A stretch of 64,000 nucleotides of DNA from Pimelobacter simplex (GCA_016803235.1 JADCLI010000005.1:110634-174633), one strand, 5' to 3'. Counted from the first letter of the stretch, positions 39,688-48,167 are shown. Numbers and translations are program-made. The notes: generated from the sequence alone by a model not told the origin.

Positions 39688-40743
39688 GTGCAACTTCGCC
39701 CGGCCATCGCCGCTCTCGCCGTCATCCTTCCGCTCGTGGCCGCGACCGCCCCGGCCGGCGCCAAGCCCGCCCCCGGCATCACCACCGGCAGCGGACTGGT
39801 CTTCAAGGTCAACCCGGTGCAGTCCAGCGGCGACCAGTCGCTGGTCGACGCCAAGGACGCGGCGAGCGCCGTGCCGGACAGCGAGTACGCGACCGTCCCG
39901 CTGCGGAACCTGGACGGCTCGGGCTACCTGCGCGGCAGGTGGGTCACCGTCGAGTCGGCGACCGGCACGCCGGCGTACTCGGCCACCGGCGTGTACGACT
40001 ACAACCGCAAGGACGACCAGTTCGAGCAGGTCATGGCCTACTTCTGGGTGAACCAGGCACAGGAGTACATCCAGTCCCTCGGCTTCGGCTCCACGTTGCG
40101 CCCGGTCATCAAGCAGTCGTTCAGCGTCAAGATCGACCAGTACGGCGGCGACAACAGCTACCAGACCGACAAGCCGTACCGGATCCGGCTGGGCAAGGGC
40201 GGGGTGGACGACGCCGAGGACGCCGAGGTGATCGTGCACGAGTACGGCCACGCGGTCCACGCCTCCCAGGTGCCGGGCTACGGCACCTCCCTGGACGCCG
40301 GCTCGATCGGCGAGGCGTGGGGCGACTACCTCGCCGTGTCGGTCGGGCTGGACGCGGCGCACGAGTACGGCTGGCCGGTGCAGGCGCCCGAGGCCTGCGT
40401 CATGGACTGGGACGCCACGTCGTACACCGCCGGGCCGGTGCACTGCCTGCGTCGCCTCGACACCGACCTGACGGTCGCGGACCGCAAGAACCAGGTGCAC
40501 CACGACGGCCAGATCTGGAGCCGCGGCCTGTGGGACGCCCGGGCGGGATACGAGGCGCTCGGGCTGACCTCGCGCGACTTCGACACCACCGTCATCGACG
40601 CCCAGTTCGACTTCGCGCCGGACACCTCGTTCGACGCGGCGGCGACCGCGATCCACGACAAGGCGCTCGCGCGTGACGGCGCGGCGGCCGCGGGTGTCAT
40701 CGAGGAGGCGTTCGCCGCCCGCGGCATCACCGTGACGCCCTGA
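39688..40743 (+). CDS. Secreted gluzincin-type metallopeptidase
   Basis: 351 residues from GTG 39688. Signal peptide (LRPAIAALAVILPLVAATAPAGA). The zinc motif is HEYGHAVH (His184, Glu185, His188), with downstream GSIGEAWGDYLAV supplying Glu209 as the third ligand, the HEXXH...E arrangement of gluzincins related to fungalysin/M36. A Cys pair (EACVMDW, VHCLRR) probably forms a disulfide. It is shorter than thermolysin-like secreted proteases and lacks their N-terminal FTP domain, so it may be a minimal form. Confidence 0.85.
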   Translation: MQLRPAIAALAVILPLVAATAPAGAKPAPGITTGSGLVFKVNPVQSSGDQSLVDAKDAASAVPDSEYATVPLRNLDGSGYLRGRWVTVESATGTPAYSATGVYDYNRKDDQFEQVMAYFWVNQAQEYIQSLGFGSTLRPVIKQSFSVKIDQYGGDNSYQTDKPYRIRLGKGGVDDAEDAEVIVHEYGHAVHASQVPGYGTSLDAGSIGEAWGDYLAVSVGLDAAHEYGWPVQAPEACVMDWDATSYTAGPVHCLRRLDTDLTVADRKNQVHHDGQIWSRGLWDARAGYEALGLTSRDFDTTVIDAQFDFAPDTSFDAAATAIHDKALARDGAAAAGVIEEAFAARGITVTP

Positions 40744-40779
40744 TCGCAGGACCCCGGGCGGCCCTCGACGAGACGAGGC

Positions 40780-41601
40780 TCAAGCCGGGCCGCCACCGAG
40801 CCGCACCCGCTGGACGGCCGTCTCGCCCCCGGCGTAGGTGACGGTCAGCTCGACGCCGTCACGAGATGCGCTCTCCAGCTCCGAGCCGGGGAGCCAGAGC
40901 GCGAATCGCCCGCCCGACACCGTGGCGGCGACGTCGCCCCGAGCGGCGCTGTGATAGCTGATGCCGGTGACGTCGGCCCCGACGATGCCCGCCGCCACGG
41001 ACAGGTCACCCGCACGCGCACTGCCCACGCCGAGGTCGGTGACCTCGATCGATCGTGACGTCGGCTCGACGTGGTCGGCCGGTGCGCCGATCGAGCCGAA
41101 CATGTCGCGGAACAGGTGGGTCGAGTCGTCGGTGATGCAGGTGGCGGCGAACCCGTCGGCGCCGGCGAGAACCACTGTCGTCCAGGTGCCGCGCCGCTCC
41201 GCGATGGCGGTCTCGGCCGCAGCCAGCTGGGCCGAGGCGTCGGCACCCGCTCCGTCGAGCATCGCCTCGCGGCACCGCTCGCCCGCCTGCGTCGCCTCGC
41301 TCGCCGTCAGGCCCGTCGGGGCGCCGGTCCAGGATGCGAAGGCGCGGTCGCCGCCGGTCAGGGACGGGAGGGCGACGAACACCCCCACCGTGGCCGCGGC
41401 CACAGCCCCGGTCCCGACGGCGAGACGAATGACGGTACGCCGCCGCGGAGACGGGAGGCCGGGGTCGGGCGAGCCCGAGTGCTCGCAGTGGGCGTCGCCC
41501 AGGATGCTGGCCAGGTCGGCCTGTGCACGGGGCGAGGCCGCGCTGGCGTGAGGGTCGGCGACGTCGAGGCGGCGCAGGGCGGAGTCGAGGGTGGTGGTCA
41601 T
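40780..41601 (-). CDS. Membrane protein coupled to ECF sigma factor (putative anti-sigma)
   Basis: 273 residues. It has a cytoplasmic segment of about 55 residues, a single transmembrane helix (TVIRLAVGTGAVAAATVGVFVAL), and an exported domain with WTGAPTGLTASEATQAGERC, several Cys and an IVGADVTGISYHSAARGDVA strand pair. Its ATG overlaps the stop of the sigma factor gene. It has no zinc-binding anti-sigma motif, so a new or divergent type is possible. The partnership with the sigma factor is inferred from translational coupling. Confidence 0.72.
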   Translation of the reverse strand: MTTTLDSALRRLDVADPHASAASPRAQADLASILGDAHCEHSGSPDPGLPSPRRRTVIRLAVGTGAVAAATVGVFVALPSLTGGDRAFASWTGAPTGLTASEATQAGERCREAMLDGAGADASAQLAAAETAIAERRGTWTTVVLAGADGFAATCITDDSTHLFRDMFGSIGAPADHVEPTSRSIEVTDLGVGSARAGDLSVAAGIVGADVTGISYHSAARGDVAATVSGGRFALWLPGSELESASRDGVELTVTYAGGETAVQRVRLGGGPA

Positions 41602-42164
41602 CGGATCACGGTCCTTTCCACAGTGGCGAGAGGGCCCGGGGACGAGGCGGGAGGAAGGCGAAGGTGCAGCCGCAGTGCGCGCCGGGCGCGGCTGAGCCGC
41701 AGCCGGTAGGCGACCGGCGAGATCTCGAGGATCCGTGCCGCCGTCGGCGCGTCGAGGTCGTCGAGGACCGCCAGGGAGAGCGCCTCCTGGTGCACCGCCG
41801 ACAGGCGCGGCCAGACGCGCTGCAGGTCCACGACGAGCGTCAGGTCCTCGGCGTCGACCGCCGCGCCCCGCACCGACGCCTCGTCGGCGAGGCGAACACC
41901 GAGGGCCCGTTGCCGCTGGTCCCCGCGGCGCTGATTGAGCAGCACGTGGCGCGCGATGCCGAACAGCCAGGCCCGCGAAGCGTCGTGTCCGGCGGGGATC
42001 TCCTCCAGGCGCCGCCAGGCGACGAGGAAGGTCTCCGCCGCGGCGTCCTCCGCGCGGTCGGGGCCGGCCCTGCGCTGGATGAACCTGAGGACGTCGCCGT
42101 ACTCGCGTTCATAGAGGGTGGTGAACTCCTGCTGCCCGCTCGGGGACCGTGACGACTCGCTCAT
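41598..42164 (-). CDS. ECF RNA polymerase sigma factor
   Basis: 188 residues from ATG 42164. Region 2: EFTTLYEREYGDVLRFIQRRAGPDRAEDAAAETFLVAWRRL; region 4: AVHQEALSLAVLDDLDAPTAARILEISPVAYRLRLSRARRALRLHL. It lacks a SnoaL or other C-terminal extension. Co-translated with the membrane protein downstream. Its stop is at 41598. The upstream region 42165-42237 carries no recognised motif. Confidence 0.9.
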   Translation of the reverse strand: MSESSRSPSGQQEFTTLYEREYGDVLRFIQRRAGPDRAEDAAAETFLVAWRRLEEIPAGHDASRAWLFGIARHVLLNQRRGDQRQRALGVRLADEASVRGAAVDAEDLTLVVDLQRVWPRLSAVHQEALSLAVLDDLDAPTAARILEISPVAYRLRLSRARRALRLHLRLPPASSPGPLATVERTVIR

Positions 42165-42237
42165 GTCCCGTACCTGTCCGTCAGCCTGGCTGGTGTGTCG
42201 CGCCTGTCGTGCTCCGCCATCGGGGGCGAAATGCGCC

Positions 42238-42273
42238 GACGGCCCGGCTCCTCCGAGGAGGAGCCGGGCCGTC
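42238..42273 (-). terminator. 16-bp-stem hairpin after nrdJ
   Basis: The arms at 42238-42253 and 42258-42273 are perfectly complementary (GACGGCCCGGCTCCTC and its reverse complement) around loop CGAG, 12 bp beyond the nrdJ stop. There is no T tract, common for actinobacterial terminators. Confidence 0.65.
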
Positions 42274-42285
42274 GTTCGCCCTGGA

Positions 42286-45177
42286 TCAGCTGCAGCCCGA
42301 GGTGCTGCCACAACCCTCACACACGTAGCAGGACCCGGCCGGCCGCATCTTCGTGCCGCAGGTCATGCACAGCGGCGAGTCGACGGCGTGGCCGGTGATC
42401 TGCTCGAGGAGCTCGGCGGTGGTCTTGGCGACCTTGACCTCGGGGGCGCCGGCGAGGGGGTCCTCGTCGGCGACCTCGATGACCTCGGCCTCGACGGGGG
42501 CGCCCTTGGCGGTGGGGGCGGTCTCGACGAGCTCGGAGGCGTTGCCGGTCTCGCCGATGGGCTCGTAGGACCCGGTCTCGAGGTGGCGCTGACGCTCGTC
42601 GGCGGAGTAGATGCCGAGGGCGGAGCGCTCGTCGAAGGACAGGTAGTCCAGGGCCAGGCGGCGGAAGACGTAGTCCATGATCGACTGCGCCATCCGGACG
42701 TCCGGGTCGTCGGTGAGGCCGGCGGGCTCGAAGCGCAGGTTGGTGAACTTCGAGACGTAGGTCTCGAGCGGGACGCCGTACTGGAGGCCGATCGAGACGG
42801 CGATCGAGAAGGCGTCCATCACGCCGGCGAGGGTCGAGCCCTGCTTGCCGAGCTTGAGGAAGATCTCGCCGAGCGTGTTGTCGTCGTGGGCACCGGAGGT
42901 CATGTAGCCCTCGGCGCCGGCGACGGTGAAGGACGTCGTCCGCGCGGTGCGCGACTTGGGGAGGCGCTTGCGGGTCGGGGCGTAGACGACCTTCTCCACG
43001 ACCTTCTCCACGACCTTGGTGTCGGCGTCCGCGGCCTCGGCGGCGTCCTTCTTGGCCTTGCCGCCGCCGTCGGCCAGCGGCTGGCCGACCTTGCAGTTGT
43101 CGCGGTAGATCGCGGTGGCCTTGAGGCCGAGCTTCCAGGACTCGAGGTAGATCTGCTCGATGTCCTCGATGGAGGCGGACTCGGGCAGGTTGACCGTCTT
43201 GGAGATGGCACCCGACAGGAACGGCTGGCAGGCGGCCATCATCAGGACGTGGCCCATGGGCTTGAGTGCGCGCTCGCCCATGGCGGTGTCGAAGACCTCG
43301 TAGTGCTCGGGCTTGAGGCCGGGGGCGTCGACGACGTGGCCGTGCTCGCCGATGTAGGCGACGATCGCCTCGATCTTCTCGGCGTCGTAGCCGAGCTTCT
43401 TCAGCGCCCGCGGGATGGTCTGGTTGACGATCTGCAGCGAGCCGCCGCCGACGAGCTTCTTGAACTTCACCAGGGAGAAGTCGGGCTCGATGCCGGTGGT
43501 GTCGCAGTCCATCATGAAGCCGATGGTGCCGGTCGGCGCGAGCACCGAGGCCTGCGCGTTGCGGAAGCCGTTGGTCTTGCCCAGGTCGATGACCTTGGCC
43601 CACTCCTCGGTGGCCAGCTTGTGGACCTCGGCGTCGGCGATGTGAAGGGTGCGCACGTCGTCGTTGGCGGCCTGGTGCTTGCGCATCACGCGCTGGTGGG
43701 CCTCGGCGTTGCGGGCGTAGCCGTTGTAGGGGCCGACGATCGCGGCGAGCTCGGCCGAGCGGCGGTACGACGTACCGGTCATCAGCGACGTGACGGTGGC
43801 CGCCATCGCACGACCGCCCTCGGAGTCGTAGCCGAGGCCCATCGCCATGAGCAGGGCGCCCAGGTTGGCGTAGCCGATGCCGAGCTGGCGGTAGTTGCGG
43901 GTGGTCTCGCCGATCGGCTCGGTCGGGAAGTCGGCGAAGCAGATCGAGATGTCCATCGCGGTGATGATCAGCTCGACGGCCTTCGCGAACAGCGGAGCGT
44001 CGAAGGTGTCGTCGTCGCGCAGGAACTTGAGCAGGTTGAGCGAGGCCAGGTTGCACGAGGAGTTGTCGAGCGACATGTACTCCGAGCACGGGTTGGACGC
44101 GGTGATCCGGCCGGTCTCGGGGTTCGTGTGCCAGTCGTTGATCGTGTCGTCGTACTGCAGGCCGGGGTCGGCGCAGGCCCAGGCGGCCTCGCTGATCTTG
44201 CGGAACAGGGTGCGGGCGTCGACGGTCTCGATGACCTCGCCGGTCATCCGCGAGCGCAGGCCGAACTCGCCACCGTTCTCGACGGCGCGCATGAACTCGT
44301 CGTTGACGCGGACCGAGTTGTTGGCGTTCTGGTACTGGACCGAGGTGATGTCCTTGCCGCCGAGGTCCATGTCGTAGCCGGCGTCGCGCAGGGCGCGGAT
44401 CTTGTCCTCCTCGCGCCACTTGGTCTCGACGAACTCCTCGATGTCGGGGTGGTCGACGTCGAGGACGACCATCTTGGCCGCGCGACGGGTCGCGCCACCC
44501 GACTTGATGGTGCCCGCCGAGGCGTCGGCACCGCGCATGAAGGAGACCGGGCCGGACGCCGTGCCGCCGCTGCTGAGGAGCTCCTTGGAGGACCGGATCC
44601 GGGAGAGGTTCAGACCGGCGCCGGAGCCGCCCTTGAAGATGAAGCCCTCCTCCTTGTACCAGTTGAGGATCGAGTCCATCGAGTCATCGACCGAGAGGAT
44701 GAAGCACGCCGAGACCTGCTGCGGAGCGGTGGTGCCGACGTTGAACCAGACCGGGGAGTTGAAGGAGAAGTACTGGTTGGCCAGCAGCCAGGTCAGCTCG
44801 TGCTCGAAGACCTCCGCGTCCGCCGCGCTCGCGAAGTAGCCGTGCTCCTTGCCCGCCTTGACGTACGTCGACACGACCCGGTCGATCAGCTGCTTGAGGC
44901 CACGCTCCCGCTCGGGCGTGCCGACGGCGCCGCGGAAGTACTTGGTGGTGACGATGGTGGAGGCGTTGAGCGACCAGAACTCGGGGAACTCGACACCGAG
45001 CTGCTCGAAGACGGTCTCGCCGGTCTTCCAGTTGGTCTGGACGACGTCGCGCCGCTCCCAGGTGATCTCGTCGTACGGGTGCACACCCTCGGTGCTGAAG
45101 ACCCGCTGGATCTTCAGTCCCTTCTTGGTGTAGCGGGCCGTCTCGCTGGGCGTCTGGCTGCGGGCCGTCTCGGTCAT
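42286..45177 (-). CDS. nrdJ: Vitamin B12-dependent (class II) ribonucleoside-diphosphate reductase
   Basis: 963 residues from ATG 45177, the normal size for actinobacterial NrdJ. It makes deoxyribonucleotides using adenosylcobalamin. Conserved core: YFSFNSPVWFNVG, GGSGAGLNLSRIRSS, SNPCSEYMSLDNSSCNLASLNL with active-site Cys, and APTGTIGFMMDCDTTGIEPD. The C-terminus has a Cys-rich zinc ribbon (CMTCGTKMRPAGSCYVCEGC) that re-reduces the active site. No nrdAB or nrdHIEF genes are in the window. It is transcribed after nrdR with a structured 158-base gap, and both lie below NrdR boxes. Confidence 0.96.
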   Translation of the reverse strand: MTETARSQTPSETARYTKKGLKIQRVFSTEGVHPYDEITWERRDVVQTNWKTGETVFEQLGVEFPEFWSLNASTIVTTKYFRGAVGTPERERGLKQLIDRVVSTYVKAGKEHGYFASAADAEVFEHELTWLLANQYFSFNSPVWFNVGTTAPQQVSACFILSVDDSMDSILNWYKEEGFIFKGGSGAGLNLSRIRSSKELLSSGGTASGPVSFMRGADASAGTIKSGGATRRAAKMVVLDVDHPDIEEFVETKWREEDKIRALRDAGYDMDLGGKDITSVQYQNANNSVRVNDEFMRAVENGGEFGLRSRMTGEVIETVDARTLFRKISEAAWACADPGLQYDDTINDWHTNPETGRITASNPCSEYMSLDNSSCNLASLNLLKFLRDDDTFDAPLFAKAVELIITAMDISICFADFPTEPIGETTRNYRQLGIGYANLGALLMAMGLGYDSEGGRAMAATVTSLMTGTSYRRSAELAAIVGPYNGYARNAEAHQRVMRKHQAANDDVRTLHIADAEVHKLATEEWAKVIDLGKTNGFRNAQASVLAPTGTIGFMMDCDTTGIEPDFSLVKFKKLVGGGSLQIVNQTIPRALKKLGYDAEKIEAIVAYIGEHGHVVDAPGLKPEHYEVFDTAMGERALKPMGHVLMMAACQPFLSGAISKTVNLPESASIEDIEQIYLESWKLGLKATAIYRDNCKVGQPLADGGGKAKKDAAEAADADTKVVEKVVEKVVYAPTRKRLPKSRTARTTSFTVAGAEGYMTSGAHDDNTLGEIFLKLGKQGSTLAGVMDAFSIAVSIGLQYGVPLETYVSKFTNLRFEPAGLTDDPDVRMAQSIMDYVFRRLALDYLSFDERSALGIYSADERQRHLETGSYEPIGETGNASELVETAPTAKGAPVEAEVIEVADEDPLAGAPEVKVAKTTAELLEQITGHAVDSPLCMTCGTKMRPAGSCYVCEGCGSTSGCS

Positions 45178-45250
45178 GGCTCTCCTGGTCTCCTCTGTCG
45201 GCGTGCTGGTCGGCGGTGGTCGGCGGTGGTCGGCGGTCGTCGGCGATGCG

Positions 45251-45273
45251 GCAGGAGCGGCCGAGGCTCCTGC
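45251..45273 (-). promoter_or_regulatory. Hairpin in the nrdJ leader
   Basis: GCAGGAGC (45251-45258) pairs with GCTCCTGC (45266-45273) with a 7-base loop. It lies 74 bases before the nrdJ start and just after the pseudoknot-like structure at 45280-45327. Confidence 0.5.
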
Positions 45274-45279
45274 GAAAAC

Positions 45280-45327
45280 TGGGGAAGGTGGTGGCCCGGC
45301 AGGCAGCTTCCCCACTACCTGCCGGGC
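45280..45327 (-). promoter_or_regulatory. Potential H-type pseudoknot in the nrdR-nrdJ intergenic leader
   Basis: A 10-bp stem (45294-45303 with 45318-45327, GCCCGGCAGG/CCTGCCGGGC) encloses a 14-base loop. Eight of those bases (45307-45314, CTTCCCCA) are exactly complementary to 45280-45287 (TGGGGAAG) downstream in the transcript. Connecting loops would be 3, 3 and 6 bases, suitable for an H-type pseudoknot. No B12-box consensus was found, so a standard cobalamin riboswitch is not supported. Confidence 0.45.
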
Positions 45328-45335
45328 GTCTGTGG

Positions 45336-45827
45336 TCAGCCCGTCGCGGCGGGCTGGGCTCCCTCGGACTGCAGCTGGCGCTCGGCCCGCATCAGGGAGA
45401 TCTCGTTCTCGAAGTCGGCGGCCGAGTCGAAGCCGCGGTAGACGGAGGCGAAGCGGAGGTAGGCGACCTCGTCGAGGCGACGCAGCGGGGGCAGGATCGC
45501 CAGGCCCACCTCGTGGGCGGCGATCTCGGGGCTTCCGGCCAGCCGCAGCTGGTCCTCGACCTCCTGGCCCAGCCGGGCCAGGTCGTCCTCGTCCACCGGG
45601 CGACCCTTGCAGGCCTTGCGGACGCCGGCGACGGCCTTCTCACGGGTGAACGGCTCGGTCGCGCCGGAGCGCTTGAGCACGGTCAGCTGCATGGCCTCGA
45701 CGGTCGTGAACCGCTTCTCACAGCTCGGCGCCTGGCAGACCCGGCGACGCCGGATCGAGCAGCCGTCGTCGGAGACGCGGGAGTCGAGGACCTTGGTGTC
45801 GTGGTGCTTGCAGTACGGACAGTGCAT
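45336..45827 (-). CDS. nrdR: Transcriptional repressor NrdR
   Basis: 163 residues from ATG 45827, which is the usual start ([17 protein letters not shown]). N-terminal zinc ribbon (CPYC...C-X..C from [12 protein letters not shown]), then an ATP-cone domain ([29 protein letters not shown]). NrdR binds ATP or dATP and represses ribonucleotide reductase genes when dNTPs suffice. It is upstream of nrdJ on the same strand, and two NrdR boxes precede it, so autoregulation together with nrdJ is expected. Confidence 0.96.
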   Translation of the reverse strand: MHCPYCKHHDTKVLDSRVSDDGCSIRRRRVCQAPSCEKRFTTVEAMQLTVLKRSGATEPFTREKAVAGVRKACKGRPVDEDDLARLGQEVEDQLRLAGSPEIAAHEVGLAILPPLRRLDEVAYLRFASVYRGFDSAADFENEISLMRAERQLQSEGAQPAATG

Positions 45828-45938
45828 GGTTCCCCTCCTCTCGAGGCTACGAGCTGTGGACAACTCCCCGCCTGTGGAAAAGGTGGGGCGAACTGTGCGT
45901 TTCCGCCCTGGTCCTGTGGGTGACGAACGGTCGCCCTG

Positions 45939-45985
45939 TGGACTAGATGTGGAGAACTACATCGTTGTAACTACTAGATGTAGTG
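45939..45985. promoter_or_regulatory. Tandem NrdR boxes upstream of nrdR
   Basis: Two 16-bp sites share the core CTAGATGT: 45939-45954 and 45970-45985. They start exactly 31 bp apart, the classical three-turn spacing of NrdR-box pairs, and lie 112-158 bp upstream of the nrdR ATG. Between them is a related inverted sequence ACTACATC. The intervening gap 45828-46234 holds no gene. Confidence 0.72.
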
Positions 45986-46234
45986 GTAACCGTACGCCCC
46001 GGCCACCAGTGATGCAAGCGCGGGTCGCGGCGAGTTCGGCGAGGGGTCCGTCGTGACCGAGTTTGTGCAGGTCACGCGCACAACGGCCATCTGGCGACGG
46101 GTCCCGGCCCGGCGTCTCGCACGCCTCGGAGGGCCCGGGCAGCGCCCCGATCTCGTCGATCATCACCTCGACCGGGCGACCGGAGGCAGCTCACAGGCGC
46201 GTTGACTGAGCATTCCACCCACCCATCGGCAACA

Positions 46235-46573
46235 ATGACCGCCGTGACGGGTGGCAAGCGCGCTGGCGACCGGGCGAAGGCGACGTTCCGCCCCGCCCTG
46301 CTGCTGATCGCCTTCGGCGCGACCGCGTCGATCGTGGCCTGGGGATACCTCGTGGTCGCCGCCATCGACTTCGGCGCGACCGCACGCCACGACGGCAAGG
46401 GCAGTGCGTGGGCGTTCATGGGGATCGCCTCGCTGGGCGCCATGCTCTGCCTCTTCCTCACCTTCATGCTGGCCATCCGCCTGTCCCGCGCACTCGGAGC
46501 GGGCACGCACCACGAGCCGCGCCCCCAGCGCGACCCCGCCGCCCCCAAGGGCGGCAAGCGCGCCGCCCGCTGA
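46235..46573 (+). CDS. Small two-helix membrane protein
   Basis: 112 residues from ATG 46235 (a TTG at 46202 would add eleven). Two hydrophobic helices: PALLLIAFGATASIVAWGYLVVAAI and MGIASLGAMLCLFLTFMLAI, with a basic cytoplasmic tail (PKGGKRAAR). It lies between nrdR and the lexA-linked LysM gene, a position where actinobacteria often encode a short membrane protein of unknown function. A strong hairpin follows. Confidence 0.72.
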   Translation: MTAVTGGKRAGDRAKATFRPALLLIAFGATASIVAWGYLVVAAIDFGATARHDGKGSAWAFMGIASLGAMLCLFLTFMLAIRLSRALGAGTHHEPRPQRDPAAPKGGKRAAR

Positions 46574-46608
46574 GCACCGCTGCCGACACACCCGCGACGA
46601 CGAACGCG

Positions 46609-46647
46609 CGAAGGGCGGGATCCGGTTCGGTCGGATCCCGCCCTTCG
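46609..46647. terminator. 16-bp-stem hairpin terminator
   Basis: The arms at 46609-46624 and 46632-46647 are perfectly complementary (CGAAGGGCGGGATCCG and its reverse complement), loop of 7 bases, followed on the plus strand by TCTTCCCC. It ends the short membrane gene transcript and could also stop transcripts from the LysM gene on the other strand. Confidence 0.75.
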
Positions 46648-46654
46648 TCTTCCC

Positions 46655-46685
46655 CATCTCCGCTGGGGTCGAGGCAGCGGAGATG
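46655..46685. repeat. Small inverted repeat
   Basis: CATCTCCGCT (46655-46664) and AGCGGAGATG (46676-46685) pair perfectly with an 11-base loop. It adjoins the dispersed repeat at 46685-46721. It may form a second terminator for the converging LysM gene. Confidence 0.5.
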
Positions 46686-46721
46686 TCTCGAGACGGTCGC
46701 TGCGCGACCTCCTCGACAACC
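46685..46721. repeat. Diverged copy of the dispersed GTCGC-TGC-GCGAC repeat
   Basis: The sequence carries GGTCGC-TGC-GCGACC at its centre, the same palindromic core as the repeats at 63871-64000 read on the other strand, with flanks CTCGAGAC and CCTCGACAACC matching the repeat's CTCGAAACC and CTCAACCAC parts. It lies between the membrane gene and the LysM gene, both of which end nearby. Confidence 0.55.
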
Positions 46722-46755
46722 GGGGCGTGAGCGGCGCGAGTGCCGCTCGGCGCAC

Positions 46756-47142
46756 TCAGTGCGTGGGGACCCGCAGCTCCTGGCCGACGTAGACCAGGCT
46801 GCCGTCGAGGGTGTTGAGCTGCTGGATGGTCTCCATCGTGTCGCGCACGTCGTCACCGGAGGTCGCGGCGGCGTCGCTGGCGATGTCCCACAGGGTGTCG
46901 CCGGGGCCGACGGTCACCAGCTGCACCTGCGGCGTGCCGCCGTCCGCACGCGTGGCGGCCGAGCCGGCGGCCAGCCAGATCGCCGCGAGGGCGACGGCGG
47001 CGAGCGCCAGCAGGAAGACGACCGCGCGACCGCGGCGGGTCAGGCGGACTTGGCCCCGGGCGACGGGGCGGGCCGCGACGGGCCGGGCGGGCGTCGTACG
47101 ACGGGCGGTGGCGACGCGGGGCGCGACGGTGATGGTGCTCAT
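46756..47142 (-). CDS. LysM-domain cell-division inhibitor, ChiZ (Rv2719c)-like
   Basis: 128 residues from ATG 47142. A basic Pro/Arg/Ala-rich N-terminus, one transmembrane helix (RAVVFLLALAAVALAAIWLA), then a LysM module (VTVGPGDTLWDIASDAAATS...IQQLNTLDGSLVYVGQELRVP). The same gene, in the same place next to lexA, is ChiZ of mycobacteria and YneA of Bacillus, which halt division during the SOS response. Here it is divergent from lexA across five SOS boxes, so it should be DNA-damage induced. The ChiZ designation is based on synteny and architecture. Confidence 0.82.
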   Translation of the reverse strand: MSTITVAPRVATARRTTPARPVAARPVARGQVRLTRRGRAVVFLLALAAVALAAIWLAAGSAATRADGGTPQVQLVTVGPGDTLWDIASDAAATSGDDVRDTMETIQQLNTLDGSLVYVGQELRVPTH

Positions 47143-47205
47143 GGTGTGGACCTCCGGGGGAAGTGGACGACCCCCGTTGTATCGAGGGGGTCCGACGGAA
47201 GGTGT

Positions 47206-47327
47206 TCGATCAGGCGTTCGATCGAACATGTGTACGAGACTAGATCAGGTGTTCGAACATTTCCAGCACCGATTCGAAAGTCCGTTCGACCGGCGTGTCG
47301 CGACACGCGGTTCGAACAGGTGTTTGA
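47206..47327. promoter_or_regulatory. Array of five SOS (LexA) boxes between lexA and the LysM gene
   Basis: Against the actinobacterial consensus TCGAAC-N4-GTTCGA: TCGATCaggcGTTCGA (47206-47221), TCGAACatgtGTACGA (47222-47237, directly abutting), TAGATCaggtGTTCGA (47241-47256, two mismatches), TCGAAAgtccGTTCGA (47274-47289) and TCGAACaggtGTTTGA (47312-47327). The other four each differ at one position. Such clusters allow cooperative LexA binding and graded repression of both divergent genes. Confidence 0.85.
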
Positions 47328-47411
47328 AACCGGGGTGCGGGTTCGGTTAGCGTCGGCACACGGGCCGGTCGATCCGGGCCGCACCACCCGAGCCGATCTG
47401 GAGGGCGATCC

Positions 47412-48167
47412 ATGGCCGAGCGCAAGAGCACGGAGCGCAAGGGCGCCAAGGCGAGCAGCGTCACCGAGCTGCCCGACGGACCCGCCGACGCGACCGGGCT
47501 GACCCCGCGTCAGCAGCGGGTGCTGGCCCACATCAAGGACAGCATCGAGAAGCGGGGCTACCCGCCGAGCATGCGCGAGATCGGCCAGGCCGTCGGACTG
47601 ACCAGCACCTCCAGCGTCGCCCACCAGCTGCGCACCCTCGAGGAGAAGGGCTTCCTCAAGCGCGACCCCAACCGGCCACGCGCCCTCGAGGTGTTCCTGC
47701 CCGAGGTGATGGCGGCCCGCCGTGCGATCGGCAACGTCGAGGACCCCGACCGCCAGGAGTACGACGAGACCGGGATCGGCGACGCTGCCCCGGCCCCCGC
47801 CAACGTCCCGGTCGTCGGCCGGATCGCCGCCGGCGGCCCGATCCTCGCCGAGGAGCGGGTCGAGGACGTCTTCCCCCTGCCCCGCCAGCTCGTGGGCGAC
47901 GGCCAGCTGTTCCTGCTCGAGGTCAGCGGCGAGTCGATGATCGAGGCCGCGATCTGCGACGGCGACTACGTCGTCATCCGCCAGCAGCCCACCGCCGAGA
48001 ACGGGGAGATCGTCGCCGCGATGATCGACGGCGAGGCCACGGTCAAGACCTTCCAGCGCAAGGACGGCCAGGTCTGGCTGCTCCCCCACAACCCCGCGTT
48101 CGAGCCGATCGACGGCACCAACGCGACCATCCTCGGCAAGGTGACGGCGGTGCTGCGGCGGGTATGA
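47412..48167 (+). CDS. lexA: LexA repressor/self-cleaving protease
   Basis: 251 residues, with the short N-terminal basic extension usual in actinobacteria. DNA-binding winged helix: [48 protein letters not shown]. The cleavage site is Ala140-Gly141 in RIAAGGP; catalytic Ser175 (VSGESM) and Lys212 (ATVKTF) form the dyad that cleaves LexA on contact with RecA filaments. It represses SOS genes and itself. The preceding region has five SOS boxes. Confidence 0.97.
   Translation: MAERKSTERKGAKASSVTELPDGPADATGLTPRQQRVLAHIKDSIEKRGYPPSMREIGQAVGLTSTSSVAHQLRTLEEKGFLKRDPNRPRALEVFLPEVMAARRAIGNVEDPDRQEYDETGIGDAAPAPANVPVVGRIAAGGPILAEERVEDVFPLPRQLVGDGQLFLLEVSGESMIEAAICDGDYVVIRQQPTAENGEIVAAMIDGEATVKTFQRKDGQVWLLPHNPAFEPIDGTNATILGKVTAVLRRV

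Noticed and set aside
45205-45245. Tandem GGTCGGCGGT repeats upstream of nrdJ as a regulatory array
   Set aside because: Imperfect low-complexity sequence, typical of high-GC slippage; no protein-binding motif recognised.
45178-45335. Standard cobalamin riboswitch before nrdJ
   Set aside because: No B12-box-like sequence could be found and the length is too short; only the pseudoknot-like structure was kept.
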